Shown here: positions 50,451 to 59,518 of the stretch, piece after piece | Numbering within the stretch: position 1 is the first letter of the stretch | Layout of the letters: every line of letters begins with the position of its first letter | Position numbers and translations under genes: made by a program | Source: Streptomyces calvus | GTDB lineage: Bacteria > Actinomycetota > Actinomycetes > Streptomycetales > Streptomycetaceae | Direction: 5' to 3' | DNA length: 64,000 nucleotides | Assembly (NCBI RefSeq): GCF_006782915.1 | Contig: NZ_VCNP01000054.1 | Location: 124,001 to 188,000, forward strand | The notes under the pieces: model-generated | What the model saw: only the letters and a program-made list of their open reading frames with translations | Database searches by the model: none | Told to the model about the DNA's origin: nothing

Positions 50451-51680
50451 TCAACTGCTGCCGCTGCCTTGCCGACTGCTCGACGGGTGCGCACCCGTCC
50501 CTTCGTCGGGCAGGGCGGACAAGGGGGCGGGGCCGGCAGCCGGGGCGGGGCGGTGGGCGAGGTCGGGAAGGACGGTGGCCAGGCCGACCAGCGCCAGGAC
50601 CGCGCCGAGCCAGAGCGGAGCGCGCAGGCCCCAGGTTTCGATCACCACGGCGCCGATGGAGGAACCGAGGATGATGCCGAGGGTGATGAAGGAGGAGTGC
50701 ACGGTGTTGACCAGCGGTCCGGCGTTGCCGGTGCGCTGGACGCGGGTCACCATGGCCGGGTTCATGGTGACGCCGGCCAAACCGATGCCCATCATGCAGA
50801 TGACGGCCGCGGCGGGCACGTCGGCGAGGAGGGCGAAGCCCGTGAGGAACACCGTGTTGAGGGCGAGGCCGACGGCGAGCACCGGGACGGTGTGCCCGTC
50901 GGCGAAGCGGCCGACGACGCTGTTGCCGATCACGGTGGCGGCGCCGTAGGCGACGAGCAGCAGGGGGACGGTGCCGGTGGAGAAGCCGGTGACGCCGGTG
51001 AGGATGGGGTTGAAATAGCTGAAGGCGGAGAAGGTGGCACCGATGATCAGTGTGCTGCTGGACAGCACCAGCCACATCCTGGGCTTCCTGAAGACGCCGG
51101 CCTCCTGGCGGAATCCGCCGCCGCCCTCCGCCCGCTCGATGCGGGGCACGCCGAACAGGGTGGCCACGGCCGCGATCACGGTGATCAGGGTGATGGTCCA
51201 GAACGCGGCGCGCCAGCCGAACCGTTCGCCGACCAGGGTGGAGACGGGCAGCCCGAGCAAGGTGCCGAGCATGAGGCCGTTCATCGCGACGGCGATCGCG
51301 CGGCCACGGATCTCGGGGCGGGTGATCTGGGCGCACATCGAGATGCCCACGCCGAAGAATGCCTGGGAGGCGATGCCGGTGATGATCCGCGCGGCCATCA
51401 TCGTGCCGTAGCCGGTCGCGGTGGCGGCCAGGACGTTGCCGGTGAGGAAGACGGTGAACAGCACCATCAGCGCCGTACGCGGTGGGAACCGCATCAGGGC
51501 CGCGGTCAGGAAGGGGCCGCCGGCGGCCATGGCCACCGCGAAGGCGGTGATGAGGTAGCCGATCCGGGAGACGGTCGTGTTCAGTCCTTCGGCCATCTGC
51601 GGCATCAGCCCGGCGACCACGAACTCGCTGGTCACCATGGCGAAGATGCCGAGTGCCAGGACGTAAACGGCACGAGGCAC
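50451..51680 (-). CDS. MFS drug-efflux type transporter
   Basis: This 409-residue inner-membrane protein has about 12 helices and the MFS sequence signatures ALGIFAMVTSEFVVAGLMPQ (DHA1 motif of the AraJ/arabinose-efflux and Bcr-like group) and GVGISMCAQITRPEIRGRAI. GTG 51680 is preferred over the ATG at 51704 because the codons between them contain the ribosome site GAAGGAG. It lies 85 bp downstream of a TetR gene on the same strand, a typical regulator-pump pair. The substrate is unknown. Confidence 0.9.
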   Translation of the reverse strand: MPRAVYVLALGIFAMVTSEFVVAGLMPQMAEGLNTTVSRIGYLITAFAVAMAAGGPFLTAALMRFPPRTALMVLFTVFLTGNVLAATATGYGTMMAARIITGIASQAFFGVGISMCAQITRPEIRGRAIAVAMNGLMLGTLLGLPVSTLVGERFGWRAAFWTITLITVIAAVATLFGVPRIERAEGGGGFRQEAGVFRKPRMWLVLSSSTLIIGATFSAFSYFNPILTGVTGFSTGTVPLLLVAYGAATVIGNSVVGRFADGHTVPVLAVGLALNTVFLTGFALLADVPAAAVICMMGIGLAGVTMNPAMVTRVQRTGNAGPLVNTVHSSFITLGIILGSSIGAVVIETWGLRAPLWLGAVLALVGLATVLPDLAHRPAPAAGPAPLSALPDEGTGAHPSSSRQGSGSS

Positions 51681-51765
51681 GGTTCGTGCTCCTTCGAGGT
51701 TCATTATGGATTGATCAGTTCAAAACTCGGGTGTGCTTCGGCGCGGCCTCCGGTGGTGTGTGCCG

Positions 51766-52362
51766 TCAGCCGGTGAGTGCGTCCAAGGTGATGTCGGCGA
51801 TCGACTCCAGTGCGGCCCGGTCGGCGCCGCCCTGGCTGGAGATGCGCATGCCGGCGATCGCCGCGTTGACGAAGCGGGCAAGTGCCCCGGCGTCGCGAGG
51901 GGATGTGATGCTGCCGTCCCGCTGCCCCTCCTCGAGCACCGCGCGCAGTGCCGTCAGCCGACGCCGTGTGTCGCGCTCCAGCATGTCCGCCGCCTGCGGG
52001 TCCCGGGCGACCAGCTCGACCGTGGTGTTCACGGTCAGACAGCCGGGGCCGCGTCCGCCCGTCCGGTGTGCGGTCTCGGCGTCGACGACCATGGCGAACA
52101 GGGTGCGCAGCCGTTCGGCGGCGCTGAGCCGCGTGTCCTCCATCACGGCCAGCTGGGAGGTCGTCATGGAGTCGATGTAACGGGAGAGTGCGCGCTCGAA
52201 GAGGTCGTGCTTGCTCTTGAACGTGTTGTAGATACTGCTGCGCCCCAGCCCTGTGGCGTCGCACAGGTCCTGTGTGGAGGTGGCCTCGTAGCCCTTCTCC
52301 CAGAACGTGCGCATCGCCGCGTCCAGGGCGCCATCCTCGTCGAACGTCCTCGGTCGGGCCAT
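51766..52362 (-). CDS. TetR-family regulator of the MFS pump
   Basis: This 198-residue repressor has a TetR HTH at residues 8-55 (DEDGALDAAMRTFWEKGYEA, STQDLCDATGLGRSSIYNTF) and a C-terminal ligand domain with a conserved GPGCLTVNTTVEL segment. It is directly upstream of the MFS gene and on the same strand. The 85-bp gap between them contains TGATCA-centred sequence (GAACTGATCAATCC) that could be its operator. The ligand is unknown, probably a small toxic compound carried by the pump. Confidence 0.9.
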   Translation of the reverse strand: MARPRTFDEDGALDAAMRTFWEKGYEATSTQDLCDATGLGRSSIYNTFKSKHDLFERALSRYIDSMTTSQLAVMEDTRLSAAERLRTLFAMVVDAETAHRTGGRGPGCLTVNTTVELVARDPQAADMLERDTRRRLTALRAVLEEGQRDGSITSPRDAGALARFVNAAIAGMRISSQGGADRAALESIADITLDALTG

Positions 52363-52404
52363 GGTGGGACCTTAGCCGTTTTGGACCGTGCGTTGCAATA
52401 CTCC

Positions 52405-52739
52405 TGGGGGAGCCCACTGCCACTGCGGCCGACCGTGTGCAGGTCCGGGAGGTCGACGGCGAAGCGGTCGGGCGGTTGCTGCGGATCATCCGCACGGGCA
52501 CCGGCTTGGCGGTGACCTGGCGGCGGGCCCAGGGCCGTACCGGGAAGGCGAACCCGAAGTCGTCCTCTGCGCGGACGAGTTCAACCCGCTCGACCTCCAG
52601 CCCACTGCCGCTGCCCGCGCTCGCTGCACCGGAGGGAGGCACGCGTCGCGATCGTCTGCGACACCTGCTCCCCGCACCTGACGACGAAGCGGTGCCGGCG
52701 GGTCGCGACCTGGGCGAACGTCGCCCGATGCGGCACTAG
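52405..52739 (+). pseudogene. IS630-family transposase remnant
   Basis: Three pieces of an IS630-type transposase stand in order but in different frames. The N-terminal HTH part is VREVDGEAVGRLLRIIRTGT then GLAVTWRRAQ (about 52440-52530). Then comes a first DDE block GEPEVVLCADEFNPLDLQP (about 52540-52602), and then VAIVCDTCSPHLTTKRCRR of the second block (about 52644-52700). The stretches between them, over 200 codons in an intact copy, are deleted. No inverted ends were found. It is a dead element between the TetR gene and a membrane protein gene. Confidence 0.8.
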
Positions 52740-53569
52740 TCGTCGTGCGCCGCGAAGTCGCCGCCCACCGCCACCCGTGCGGCCCCGGCGGCGGCCGTCG
52801 CCGTGTAGGTGTCGCCGCCCGCGTCCCGGCCGCCGCGCTCGTGGTTGTACTGGCCCGCGAACACCCACTCGCCCGGCGCGACGGTGCGGCCCTCCTTGAG
52901 CGTCCACGTGTAGACGAGGAAGCCGTCCCGCTCCGCGACGGTGAGCGCGAAGTCGTCCTCGGGCAGGGACCGCCAGGCCCCCGTGGAGGACACCCCGCCG
53001 GTCTGCTCGATGCGCAACCGCACGGTGAGCGCGGTCAGTTCGGTACGCGTCCTCAGCGTCACATTGCTCTGCGCCCAGAACTCGTTGCTGTGCGGGTCGA
53101 CCGAGCCGTCCGACCACAGCGGCCCGTCCTCGACGCCGGCCGGCGGCCGGGCGTCGCCGCCCGAGGGGCCCGGCGTGCCGGCCGGGGCGGTGGCGTCGTC
53201 CAGGGGGCCGGCCGTCGGGTCCGGTGAGCGGTCCGCCGGCGGCTCGGGCGGCCGGCTCGTCGCCTCCGGGGACGGCGTGGGCGTCGGCGAGACCGCCACC
53301 TGCCGCTGCGGGGGAGCCTCCTCGCCCTTCACCGCGGACGCGACCGCGTACCCGCCCAACGCCAGCACGCCGGCCACCGCCGCCGTCGCGCCCGCCACCC
53401 GCAGCCAGCCGAACACCGGCCGGTGCACGGCCCGGTGGCCGGTCCGGGCCGGACCGGCCATGCCGCGCTCCACCCGGGCCAGGATGCGCTCCCGGTCGGG
53501 CTCGTGCGCGCCGGCCGCCTCGTGCAGCCGGGCGCGCAGCTCCTCGTGCACGTCCCGCCGCATCGTCAC
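52736..53569 (-). CDS. Membrane protein coupled to ECF sigma factor
   Basis: This 277-residue protein has a short cytoplasmic N-terminus (RRDVHEELRARLHEAAGAHE then PDRERILARVERG), one transmembrane helix (VAGATAAVAGVLALGGYAVA), a Pro/Thr/Ser-rich linker and an extracellular beta-rich domain with SNVTLRTRTELTALTVRLRI and GEWVFAGQYNHERGGRDAGG. The GTG at 53569 overlaps the sigma-factor stop and has the better ribosome site; ATG 53563 is the alternative. It has no zinc-anti-sigma (ZAS) cysteine/histidine motif, but the position and topology suggest that it works with the sigma factor. The function is unproven. Confidence 0.82.
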   Translation of the reverse strand: MTMRRDVHEELRARLHEAAGAHEPDRERILARVERGMAGPARTGHRAVHRPVFGWLRVAGATAAVAGVLALGGYAVASAVKGEEAPPQRQVAVSPTPTPSPEATSRPPEPPADRSPDPTAGPLDDATAPAGTPGPSGGDARPPAGVEDGPLWSDGSVDPHSNEFWAQSNVTLRTRTELTALTVRLRIEQTGGVSSTGAWRSLPEDDFALTVAERDGFLVYTWTLKEGRTVAPGEWVFAGQYNHERGGRDAGGDTYTATAAAGAARVAVGGDFAAHDD

Positions 53570-54171
53570 CGGTCCCTTCCCGTGGCCCCGTCGGCCCGTT
53601 CGCGCAGGCTGCCGACCCCGTTCCCGCGAGCGGGCGCGGACACCGCCGCGTGCACCCGCCGGGGCACCTCCTGCGTGCCCAGCAGCCGCTGCAGTTCCGC
53701 CATCGCCTTCGAGGTCTGGCTCTTCACGGTACCCACCGAGATGCCGAGGGCGAGTGCGGTGTCCTTCTCCGACAGGTCGAAGGCGTGCCGCAGCACCACA
53801 CACGCCCGCTTGCGGAACGGCAGCCGGCGCAGCGCCTCCTGCACGTCCACCACGCCGGGCACGTCGGGGTTCTCCGTCCGTTCCTCGCGCGGCGTGAAGA
53901 ACAGCGCGATCCGCCGGCGCTCGCGCACCGCGCTGCGGATCCTGGTGTGGGCCAGATTGGCCACCACGCCCCGGGCGTAGGCCGCCGGATGGTCGGCGGC
54001 GCGGACCCGGTCCCAGCGGTGCCACAGGGCCAGCAGCGCGTCCGCCGCCAGATCGTCGGCGGTGTCCGGCTCACCGGTCAGCAGATGGGCCAGCCGGGAC
54101 AGTTCGGCGTAGTGGCGTTCGAAGAACGCGTGGAACTCCACGGAGGCGGCATCGTCGACGACGGTGCCCAC
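53566..54171 (-). CDS. ECF sigma factor (SigE family)
   Basis: This 201-residue sigma factor has region 2 (HAFFERHYAELSRLAHLLTG, ADDLAADALLALWHRWDRVR, YARGVVANLAHTRIRS) and region 4 (LRRLPFRKRACVVLRHAFDL, GISVGTVKSQTSKAMAEL). The SigE-family style (short, with MGTVVDDAASVEF start) is common in Streptomyces. It starts at GTG behind GAGGGGAGG and is translationally coupled to a membrane protein gene. Upstream, CATGT-5 nt-ACATG (54231-54245) is an inverted repeat that could be a control site. Target genes are unknown. Confidence 0.92.
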   Translation of the reverse strand: MGTVVDDAASVEFHAFFERHYAELSRLAHLLTGEPDTADDLAADALLALWHRWDRVRAADHPAAYARGVVANLAHTRIRSAVRERRRIALFFTPREERTENPDVPGVVDVQEALRRLPFRKRACVVLRHAFDLSEKDTALALGISVGTVKSQTSKAMAELQRLLGTQEVPRRVHAAVSAPARGNGVGSLRERADGATGRDR

Positions 54172-54396
54172 GGGCGACCTCCCCTCGCAGCGGCGTCGGG
54201 CGCCCGACCGGGCACCGAAGCAGGGCGTGTCATGTAGACGACATGTGAACGTCCGGAGTGGACCGGCGCGGGTTCCGGAGCGTATCAGTGATCTTTCGCG
54301 GGTTCGTACGGAGGGCCGAACAATGTCTGGCTGGTCGGCACTTGAACCCCAACTTCGACGGCAGGACGCCCGGCGTCAAGGGGCCGCGCCCGCACG

Positions 54397-54436
54397 ACGA
54401 CGGGCCCGCCCCGGGGGGAGGGGGCGGGCCCGTCGT
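54397..54436 (-). terminator. Terminator of the penicillin-binding protein gene
   Basis: A perfect 16-bp stem (54397-54412 with 54421-54436; arms ACGACGGGCCCGCCCC and its complement) closes an 8-nt G-rich loop, 27 bp after the gene end on the minus strand. It is the strongest hairpin seen here. Confidence 0.93.
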
Positions 54437-54463
54437 GTCAGACGCCTGTGCGGCAGCGGAAGT

Positions 54464-55921
54464 TCAGTCCGCGAGCGCCGCTTCCATCGCCGCCTTGGCG
54501 ACCGGGGCCGCCAGGCCGTTGCCGCTGACCTCCGAGCGGGCCGCGTCGGACTGCTCCACCACGACCGCCACGGCGACCTCCTCGCCGGTGGCGTCCGACT
54601 CGGCGTACGAGGTGAACCAGGCGTACGGCGTCTTGCTGTTGTTCTCGCCGTGCTGGGCGGTACCGGTCTTGCCGCCCACGGTGGCCCCGGCCATCTGCGC
54701 GTTCGACCCCGTGCCCTCGTCGACGACCGTCTGCATCGCCGACGTGAGCTGCTCGGCGGTCGAGGAACTGACGATCCGCCGCGTCGTGGACTCGTCGTCG
54801 TAGTCCTTCAGCACGTCGCCGCCGCCGTCGGTGATCCGGCTCACCATGTGGGGCGACACCAGCTCCCCGTCGTTGGCCAGCACCGCCGACACCATGGCGA
54901 TCTGGAGCGGGGTCGCGGTCACGTCGAACTGGCCGATTCCGGTCTGCGCGGTCTGCGACGGCTCCATGTCCGAGGGGTACACGCTGGTGTGGGCGCGCAC
55001 CGGCACGTCCTGCGTCGCGTCGTTGAAGCCGAACTCCTCGGCCATCGCCCGCACCTTGTCCTGGCCCAGGTCCACCGCCATCTTCGCGAAGACGTTGTTG
55101 CAGGAGTACTGGAGGCCGACGCGGATCGAGGCGTTCTCGCAGGGCGCGTTCGGGTTCTCGTTGCCGAGGTCCGTGACCGTGCCCGGCAGCCGGTACGGGT
55201 CGGGGCTGTCGGTCCGCTCGTCCACCGACGCGTACAGGCCGTCCTCCAGCGCCGCCGCCGCGACCACCAGCTTGAACGTCGAACCCGGCGGCAGCGGCCG
55301 GCGCAGCGCCCGGTTGACGAGCGGCTTGTCCGGGTCCGCGTTGAGCTTCTCCCACGCCTCGCCCGCCGTGTTGGCGTCGGTCAGCGCCGTCGGGTCGTAC
55401 GACGGGGTCGACACGGCGGCGAGGATCCGGCCGGTCCTCGGGTCGATCGCGACGGCCGCGCCCTTCTTGTCGCCGAGCGCCTCGTACGCCGCCTTCTGCA
55501 CCACCGGGTCGATGGTCGTCACCACGGTGCCCGGCTCGGCCCGCCCGTCGGTCACGGTGTCCATGACCGTCCGCAGCCGCGGGTCCGTGCCGTTGAGCAG
55601 GTCCGCGTAGATGCCCTCCAGCTGCGTCGGCGCGTACGACTGCGAGGCGTAGCCCGTCACCGCCGCGTACAGCGGGCCGTCGTCGTAGGTGCGCTTGTGG
55701 GCGAGGTCGCCGCTCTTCGTCCGCGCCGAGCCGGTGATCGGCTCACCGGCCACGACGATGTCGCCCAGCGGCTCCGCGTACGTCTCGATCGCGTTGCGCC
55801 GGTTGTCCTGGTCGTCCGCCAGTGCCCGGCCCTCGTAGAACTGCACCCAGGTCGCCCTGATCAGCAGGGCGAACACCAGCAGCAGCGTGAAGACCGCGGC
55901 ACGCCTGATCGTCTTGTTCAT
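54464..55921 (-). CDS. Penicillin-binding protein 2-type transpeptidase
   Basis: This 485-residue class B PBP has one N-terminal transmembrane helix (AAVFTLLLVFALLIRATW), a dimerisation/pedestal domain and a C-terminal transpeptidase domain. The three active-site motifs are S214-TF-K217, S273-C-N275 and K418-T-G420. It cross-links peptidoglycan outside the membrane. Size and features fit the actinobacterial PbpA type, usually found near FtsW/RodA genes; here it stands alone, so it is likely an additional copy, perhaps for sporulation or stress. Confidence 0.93.
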   Translation of the reverse strand: MNKTIRRAAVFTLLLVFALLIRATWVQFYEGRALADDQDNRRNAIETYAEPLGDIVVAGEPITGSARTKSGDLAHKRTYDDGPLYAAVTGYASQSYAPTQLEGIYADLLNGTDPRLRTVMDTVTDGRAEPGTVVTTIDPVVQKAAYEALGDKKGAAVAIDPRTGRILAAVSTPSYDPTALTDANTAGEAWEKLNADPDKPLVNRALRRPLPPGSTFKLVVAAAALEDGLYASVDERTDSPDPYRLPGTVTDLGNENPNAPCENASIRVGLQYSCNNVFAKMAVDLGQDKVRAMAEEFGFNDATQDVPVRAHTSVYPSDMEPSQTAQTGIGQFDVTATPLQIAMVSAVLANDGELVSPHMVSRITDGGGDVLKDYDDESTTRRIVSSSTAEQLTSAMQTVVDEGTGSNAQMAGATVGGKTGTAQHGENNSKTPYAWFTSYAESDATGEEVAVAVVVEQSDAARSEVSGNGLAAPVAKAAMEAALAD

Positions 55922-56014
55922 CGCGTCCGGACAGACGAGCGGGGCCGGGTGAATCGTTCCCGTCCGACCCGTTTTCTCATCGGGTGTTCATGGAACAGGC
56001 GTTCACCCGGTGGG

Positions 56015-56671
56015 TCACGCGTCGCGCAGGAACCCGGATTCGTAGGCCGCGATGACCGCCTGGGTGCGGTCCCGGGCGCCCGTCTTCGCCAGTACGGAGG
56101 CCACGTGCGTCTTCACCGTCGCGGCACCCACCTCCATCCGCCGCGCGATCTCCGCGTTGGTCAGCCCGGCCGCCATGAGCCGCAGCACCTCGCTCTCCCG
56201 CCCGGTCAGCCGCGCCACCCACGCCGCAGGCGCGGGGCGGGCCCGCGCGTGCTCGGTGGCCAGCGCCCGGACCGCCGCCGGGAACAGCAGGGTGTCGCTG
56301 CGCGCCACCAGCCGCACCGCACCGACGAGCGCGTCCGCGTCCGCCCGCTTCAGCAGGAACCCGGCCGCCCCCGCGCGCAGGGCGTCGTACACGTACGAGT
56401 CGTTCTCGAAGGTCGTGACGACGACGATCCGCGGCGGCTCCGCCAGGTCGGCGAGGATCCGCTCGGTGGCGCGGATGCCGTCGACCTGCGGCATCCGGAC
56501 GTCCATCAGCACCACGTCGGGCCGCAGCTCCCGCACCACGGCCACCGCCTCCGCGCCGGTGGCCGCCTCGCCGACCACCTCCAGGTCCGGTTCGGCGGAC
56601 AGGATCGCCCGCAGTGCGGTGCGCACCATGCGCTCGTCGTCGGCGAGGACGACACGGATCGGGGTGGTCAT
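56015..56671 (-). CDS. NarL-family response regulator
   Basis: This 218-residue two-component regulator has a receiver domain with phospho-acceptor D57 (VVLMDVRMPQ), acidic pair D11-D12 and K108 (GFLLKRADAD). It ends in a LuxR-type HTH (LTGRESEVLRLMAAGLTNAE onwards to VKTHVASVLAKTG). It lies just downstream of a histidine kinase gene on the same strand (31 bp gap), its likely partner. The targets are unknown; the adjacent membrane protein gene is probably the regulated or sensed component. Confidence 0.93.
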   Translation of the reverse strand: MTTPIRVVLADDERMVRTALRAILSAEPDLEVVGEAATGAEAVAVVRELRPDVVLMDVRMPQVDGIRATERILADLAEPPRIVVVTTFENDSYVYDALRAGAAGFLLKRADADALVGAVRLVARSDTLLFPAAVRALATEHARARPAPAAWVARLTGRESEVLRLMAAGLTNAEIARRMEVGAATVKTHVASVLAKTGARDRTQAVIAAYESGFLRDA

Positions 56672-56702
56672 GGAACTCCCTGGAGGCGGCGGGACGGTCG
56701 GG

Positions 56703-57953
56703 TCACAAGGTCGCCCGCAGCGGCAGGCGGACGTGCAGCCGCCAGGTGTCGCGGACCGGGCCCGCGTGGGCGGTGCCGCCGAGGACGCGGGCGCGGGACT
56801 CGATGCCGGGCAGGCCGTGGCCGCCGCCGGGCCGGGTGGCGGGAACGGACGGGAGGGGGTTGTCCACGGTGAGTTCCAGGTGGCCCGCGCGCACCTCCAC
56901 GCGCACGGCCACGCCCGCTCCCTCGTCGGCGTGCCGCAGCGCGTTGCTCAGCCCCTCCTGCACGATGCGGTACGCCTCCCGGGACAGCACCGGCGGCAGT
57001 GCCTCCAGCGGCGCCGCGACCTCGGCCGTCACCGTCAGCCCGCCCGCCCGGGTGCGGCGCAGCAGACCGTCCAGGTCGGCGGCGAGCGTCGGCGCCGGCG
57101 CGGTGCCGGGGCCGTCGCCGTCGCGCAGCACACCGAGCACCGTGTCGAGTTCGCCGACGGTGCGCCGGGTGGTCTCCTCGATCGCCGCGAGGGCCTCGCG
57201 CACGAACTCCGGATCGGCGTCCAGGACCCGGCGCGCCGCGCCCGCCTGGAGGGTCACCGCGCTCAGCGCGTGGCCGACGCAGTCGTGCAGCTCCCGCGCC
57301 AGCCGGTTGCGCACCGCGAGGTCGGCGGCGCGCGCCTCGGCGGCGGCCAGCCGGTCCTCCGGCGTGGGGCCGAGCAGCGCGGGCGCCCAGCGGGCCAGCA
57401 GCGCCCCGGCGCCCGCCGCGCAGCCCGCCAGCGCGAGCAGCGAGGCCACGCCCGCGACCGGCGCGAGCGCCATCGCCCACGGCTGGCCGAACACCTCGGG
57501 GAACCCGAGCCGGTCGCCGAACACCCCCGCGGTGAGCGGCATCACGACGAGCACGGCCGCGAACGGCGGCACCGCCAGCGACATTCCCGCGACGATCCCG
57601 CCGAACGCCAGGTGCAGCGTGAACCACAGCGCCGTACGGACCTTGGCGGCCCGGCCGCGGGCGGGCCCGTCGGCGAGCCGGTCCGCGTCCACCCCGCACA
57701 GCCAGCGCACGGCGGCGCTCTCCAGCGGCCGGGTCAGCGGGAACAGGGAGGTGACGGCGGCCAGCGGCAACCCGACGGCGAACGAGGACAGTTGCAGCGG
57801 GAACGACGAGAAGACGTCGGTGGAACCGGCCACGGGACCGACGACGATCGCGCCGACCAGGACGTACGGCATGGCGAGCGCGCCGCCCAGGATCAGATGG
57901 ATCCAGCGCAGCCGCGCCCGCCGGCCGAACAGCGGCCGGGCGACGGCCCTCAC
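56703..57953 (-). CDS. Sensor histidine kinase (HisKA_3 type)
   Basis: This 416-residue membrane kinase starts at GTG overlapping the upstream stop. About five or six hydrophobic helices fill residues 15-215. The HisKA_3 H-box is LARELHDCVGHALSAVTLQA, followed by an HATPase domain with the N-box YRIVQEGLSNALRHADEGAG and a GGGHGLPGIESRARVLGG glycine motif. It has no large extracellular domain, so it may sense the membrane or the upstream membrane protein. It pairs with the response regulator at 56015. Confidence 0.92.
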   Translation of the reverse strand: MRAVARPLFGRRARLRWIHLILGGALAMPYVLVGAIVVGPVAGSTDVFSSFPLQLSSFAVGLPLAAVTSLFPLTRPLESAAVRWLCGVDADRLADGPARGRAAKVRTALWFTLHLAFGGIVAGMSLAVPPFAAVLVVMPLTAGVFGDRLGFPEVFGQPWAMALAPVAGVASLLALAGCAAGAGALLARWAPALLGPTPEDRLAAAEARAADLAVRNRLARELHDCVGHALSAVTLQAGAARRVLDADPEFVREALAAIEETTRRTVGELDTVLGVLRDGDGPGTAPAPTLAADLDGLLRRTRAGGLTVTAEVAAPLEALPPVLSREAYRIVQEGLSNALRHADEGAGVAVRVEVRAGHLELTVDNPLPSVPATRPGGGHGLPGIESRARVLGGTAHAGPVRDTWRLHVRLPLRATL

Positions 57954-58960
57954 GTCGCCGGGCGCCGCACGGCGCCGGCGGAGCGCGCCGCGAGGAAGCG
58001 GGCGGCGACGAGGGCGACGAGCAGGCCGACGATCATCTGGCCAGCGTAGGCCAGCAGCATCAGTCCCGTCGGCCGGTCGGCCGGATCCCCTCCGGTGACC
58101 AGGGCGGCCGCCGCCATCCAGCCGCCCCAGCAGGCCACGGCACCCGAGCCGATGCCGGCGAGGACGAGCGGCACCCGCACCGGCAGCGCGGGAGTCCGCC
58201 GGAACGCCAGCAGCAGACCGCCGGCGACCGCGGCCAGGAGGTAGACCACGTACAGGGACTCCAGGACGTGGAAGTCGCTGCCGCGCTCCGCGACGACGCC
58301 CGCGCTCAGCCCCGTCGTGCCGCCCGCGGCCCACAGCGCCCGCAGCGTCAGCGGGAAAAGCGCCAGCACGGCGGCCGCCACCGCGGCGGCCCGCTGCGCC
58401 GCGTCCGCCGCGCCGGCGGGCACGTCGCACAGCCGGCCGCGCCACAGATGGCCCCAGCGGTCCCGGGCGTACAGCCGGAACAGCGCGCCCAGCGCCAGGC
58501 CCTGGACGATGAAGCCGCCGTAGACGACGGCGAACACCCACTCCTCCAGGAACGGCTCGCCGCCGCCGGAGGTGCCCGCGGCGCTCGCGCCGAACGCGCG
58601 CACCAGCAACTGCAGCGGATAGCCGGCCATGACCGGCGCCAGCAGCCCGGTCGCGATCCACATCGGCGCCACCAGCAGCCACGCCGGTACCGCGCGGCCC
58701 CACGGCCGGGTCAGCAGCAGCGCGAGCACGATCACGGCGCCGTCCATCGCGACCGTGACGACGTTGGCGACGACCAGTGCGGTGCCGTGCTCCAGCAGCG
58801 GGCTGCCCGGCGGGATGCCGAGCCGACTCCCGGCCACCCAGAGGGTCTTCAGGGTGAGGTACGGCAGGCAGGCCACGACGGCGACGGCCCGCAGCAGCCT
58901 GCGGGTACGGGGCAGCGGCGGGCCGGCGGCGGCCACGGCGGGGGCGAGGGTCTGCGACAT
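57950..58960 (-). CDS. Multi-pass membrane protein in two-component operon
   Basis: This 336-residue protein has about eight to nine hydrophobic segments (for example VAVVACLPYLTLKTLWVAG, ALVVANVVTVAMDGAVIVLA) and no recognisable enzymatic motif. It starts a three-gene operon with a histidine kinase and regulator (GTGA coupling), an arrangement seen in Streptomyces where the membrane protein may act as sensor partner. An alternating loop (SGGGEPFLEEWVFAVVYGG) is the most distinctive stretch. The function is unknown. Confidence 0.85.
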   Translation of the reverse strand: MSQTLAPAVAAAGPPLPRTRRLLRAVAVVACLPYLTLKTLWVAGSRLGIPPGSPLLEHGTALVVANVVTVAMDGAVIVLALLLTRPWGRAVPAWLLVAPMWIATGLLAPVMAGYPLQLLVRAFGASAAGTSGGGEPFLEEWVFAVVYGGFIVQGLALGALFRLYARDRWGHLWRGRLCDVPAGAADAAQRAAAVAAAVLALFPLTLRALWAAGGTTGLSAGVVAERGSDFHVLESLYVVYLLAAVAGGLLLAFRRTPALPVRVPLVLAGIGSGAVACWGGWMAAAALVTGGDPADRPTGLMLLAYAGQMIVGLLVALVAARFLAARSAGAVRRPAT

Positions 58961-59041
58961 GCCCCCAGCCTCGCGTCCGGCCGCCCGCCGGCACCTCCTG
59001 CGCGGCGACGATCCGCCTCCGCCGCACGGGGGAGGACCGCC

Positions 59042-59515
59042 TCAGCCGTCCAGCGTCAGCACGAGTTCCTCGATCTCCGCGCGCCGCGCGGGCGCGTACC
59101 CGGTGGTGTGCGCGGAGACCTCGAAACCGCACCGCCGCAGCACCCGCAGCGAGCCCGCGTTGTCCGCGGCGACGCGCGCGTACAGCGGGCGCTCGGTCAC
59201 CTCCGCCAGCAGACCGCGCAGCGCGGCGGTGGCGACGCCCTTGCCCCAGTGGGCGCGGTCGATCCAGTACGTCACCTCGCGCTCGCCCGGTTCGCCGTAC
59301 ACCGACGCGTGGCCCACCACGTCGCCGTCGCCGAGCACCGTGCGCGCCACGATCTCCGGTGAGCTGCGGATGCGGGCCCAGTGCGCGTCGAAGGCGTCCC
59401 GGTCGGCCGGGTCCTCGGGAGTGAAGGCGGCCATGCGCAGCGCCTCCGGGTCGTTGAGCAGCCGGTGGAAGACCGGCAGATCGCTGTCGTGCACGGGCCG
59501 CAACGCGATGTCCAT
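59042..59515 (-). CDS. GNAT-family N-acetyltransferase (RimJ/RimL-like)
   Basis: This 157-residue enzyme fits the acetyltransf_3/RimJ-type GNAT domain, with the acetyl-CoA binding signature DRAHWGKGVATAALRGLL and a conserved NAGSLRVLRRCGFE at motif B. It probably acetylates a protein N-terminus or a small amine. The gap to the IclR gene is 3 bp, so it may be co-transcribed behind it. The substrate is unknown. Confidence 0.9.
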   Translation of the reverse strand: MDIALRPVHDSDLPVFHRLLNDPEALRMAAFTPEDPADRDAFDAHWARIRSSPEIVARTVLGDGDVVGHASVYGEPGEREVTYWIDRAHWGKGVATAALRGLLAEVTERPLYARVAADNAGSLRVLRRCGFEVSAHTTGYAPARRAEIEELVLTLDG

Positions 59516-59518
59516 GGC

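Noticed and set aside
46217..50674. Very long plus-strand open frame (over 1400 codons)
   Set aside because: It runs partly in another frame of the esterase gene and then antisense through the GH43 and PL3 genes, which have clear families and motifs. Long antisense frames are expected in GC-rich DNA.
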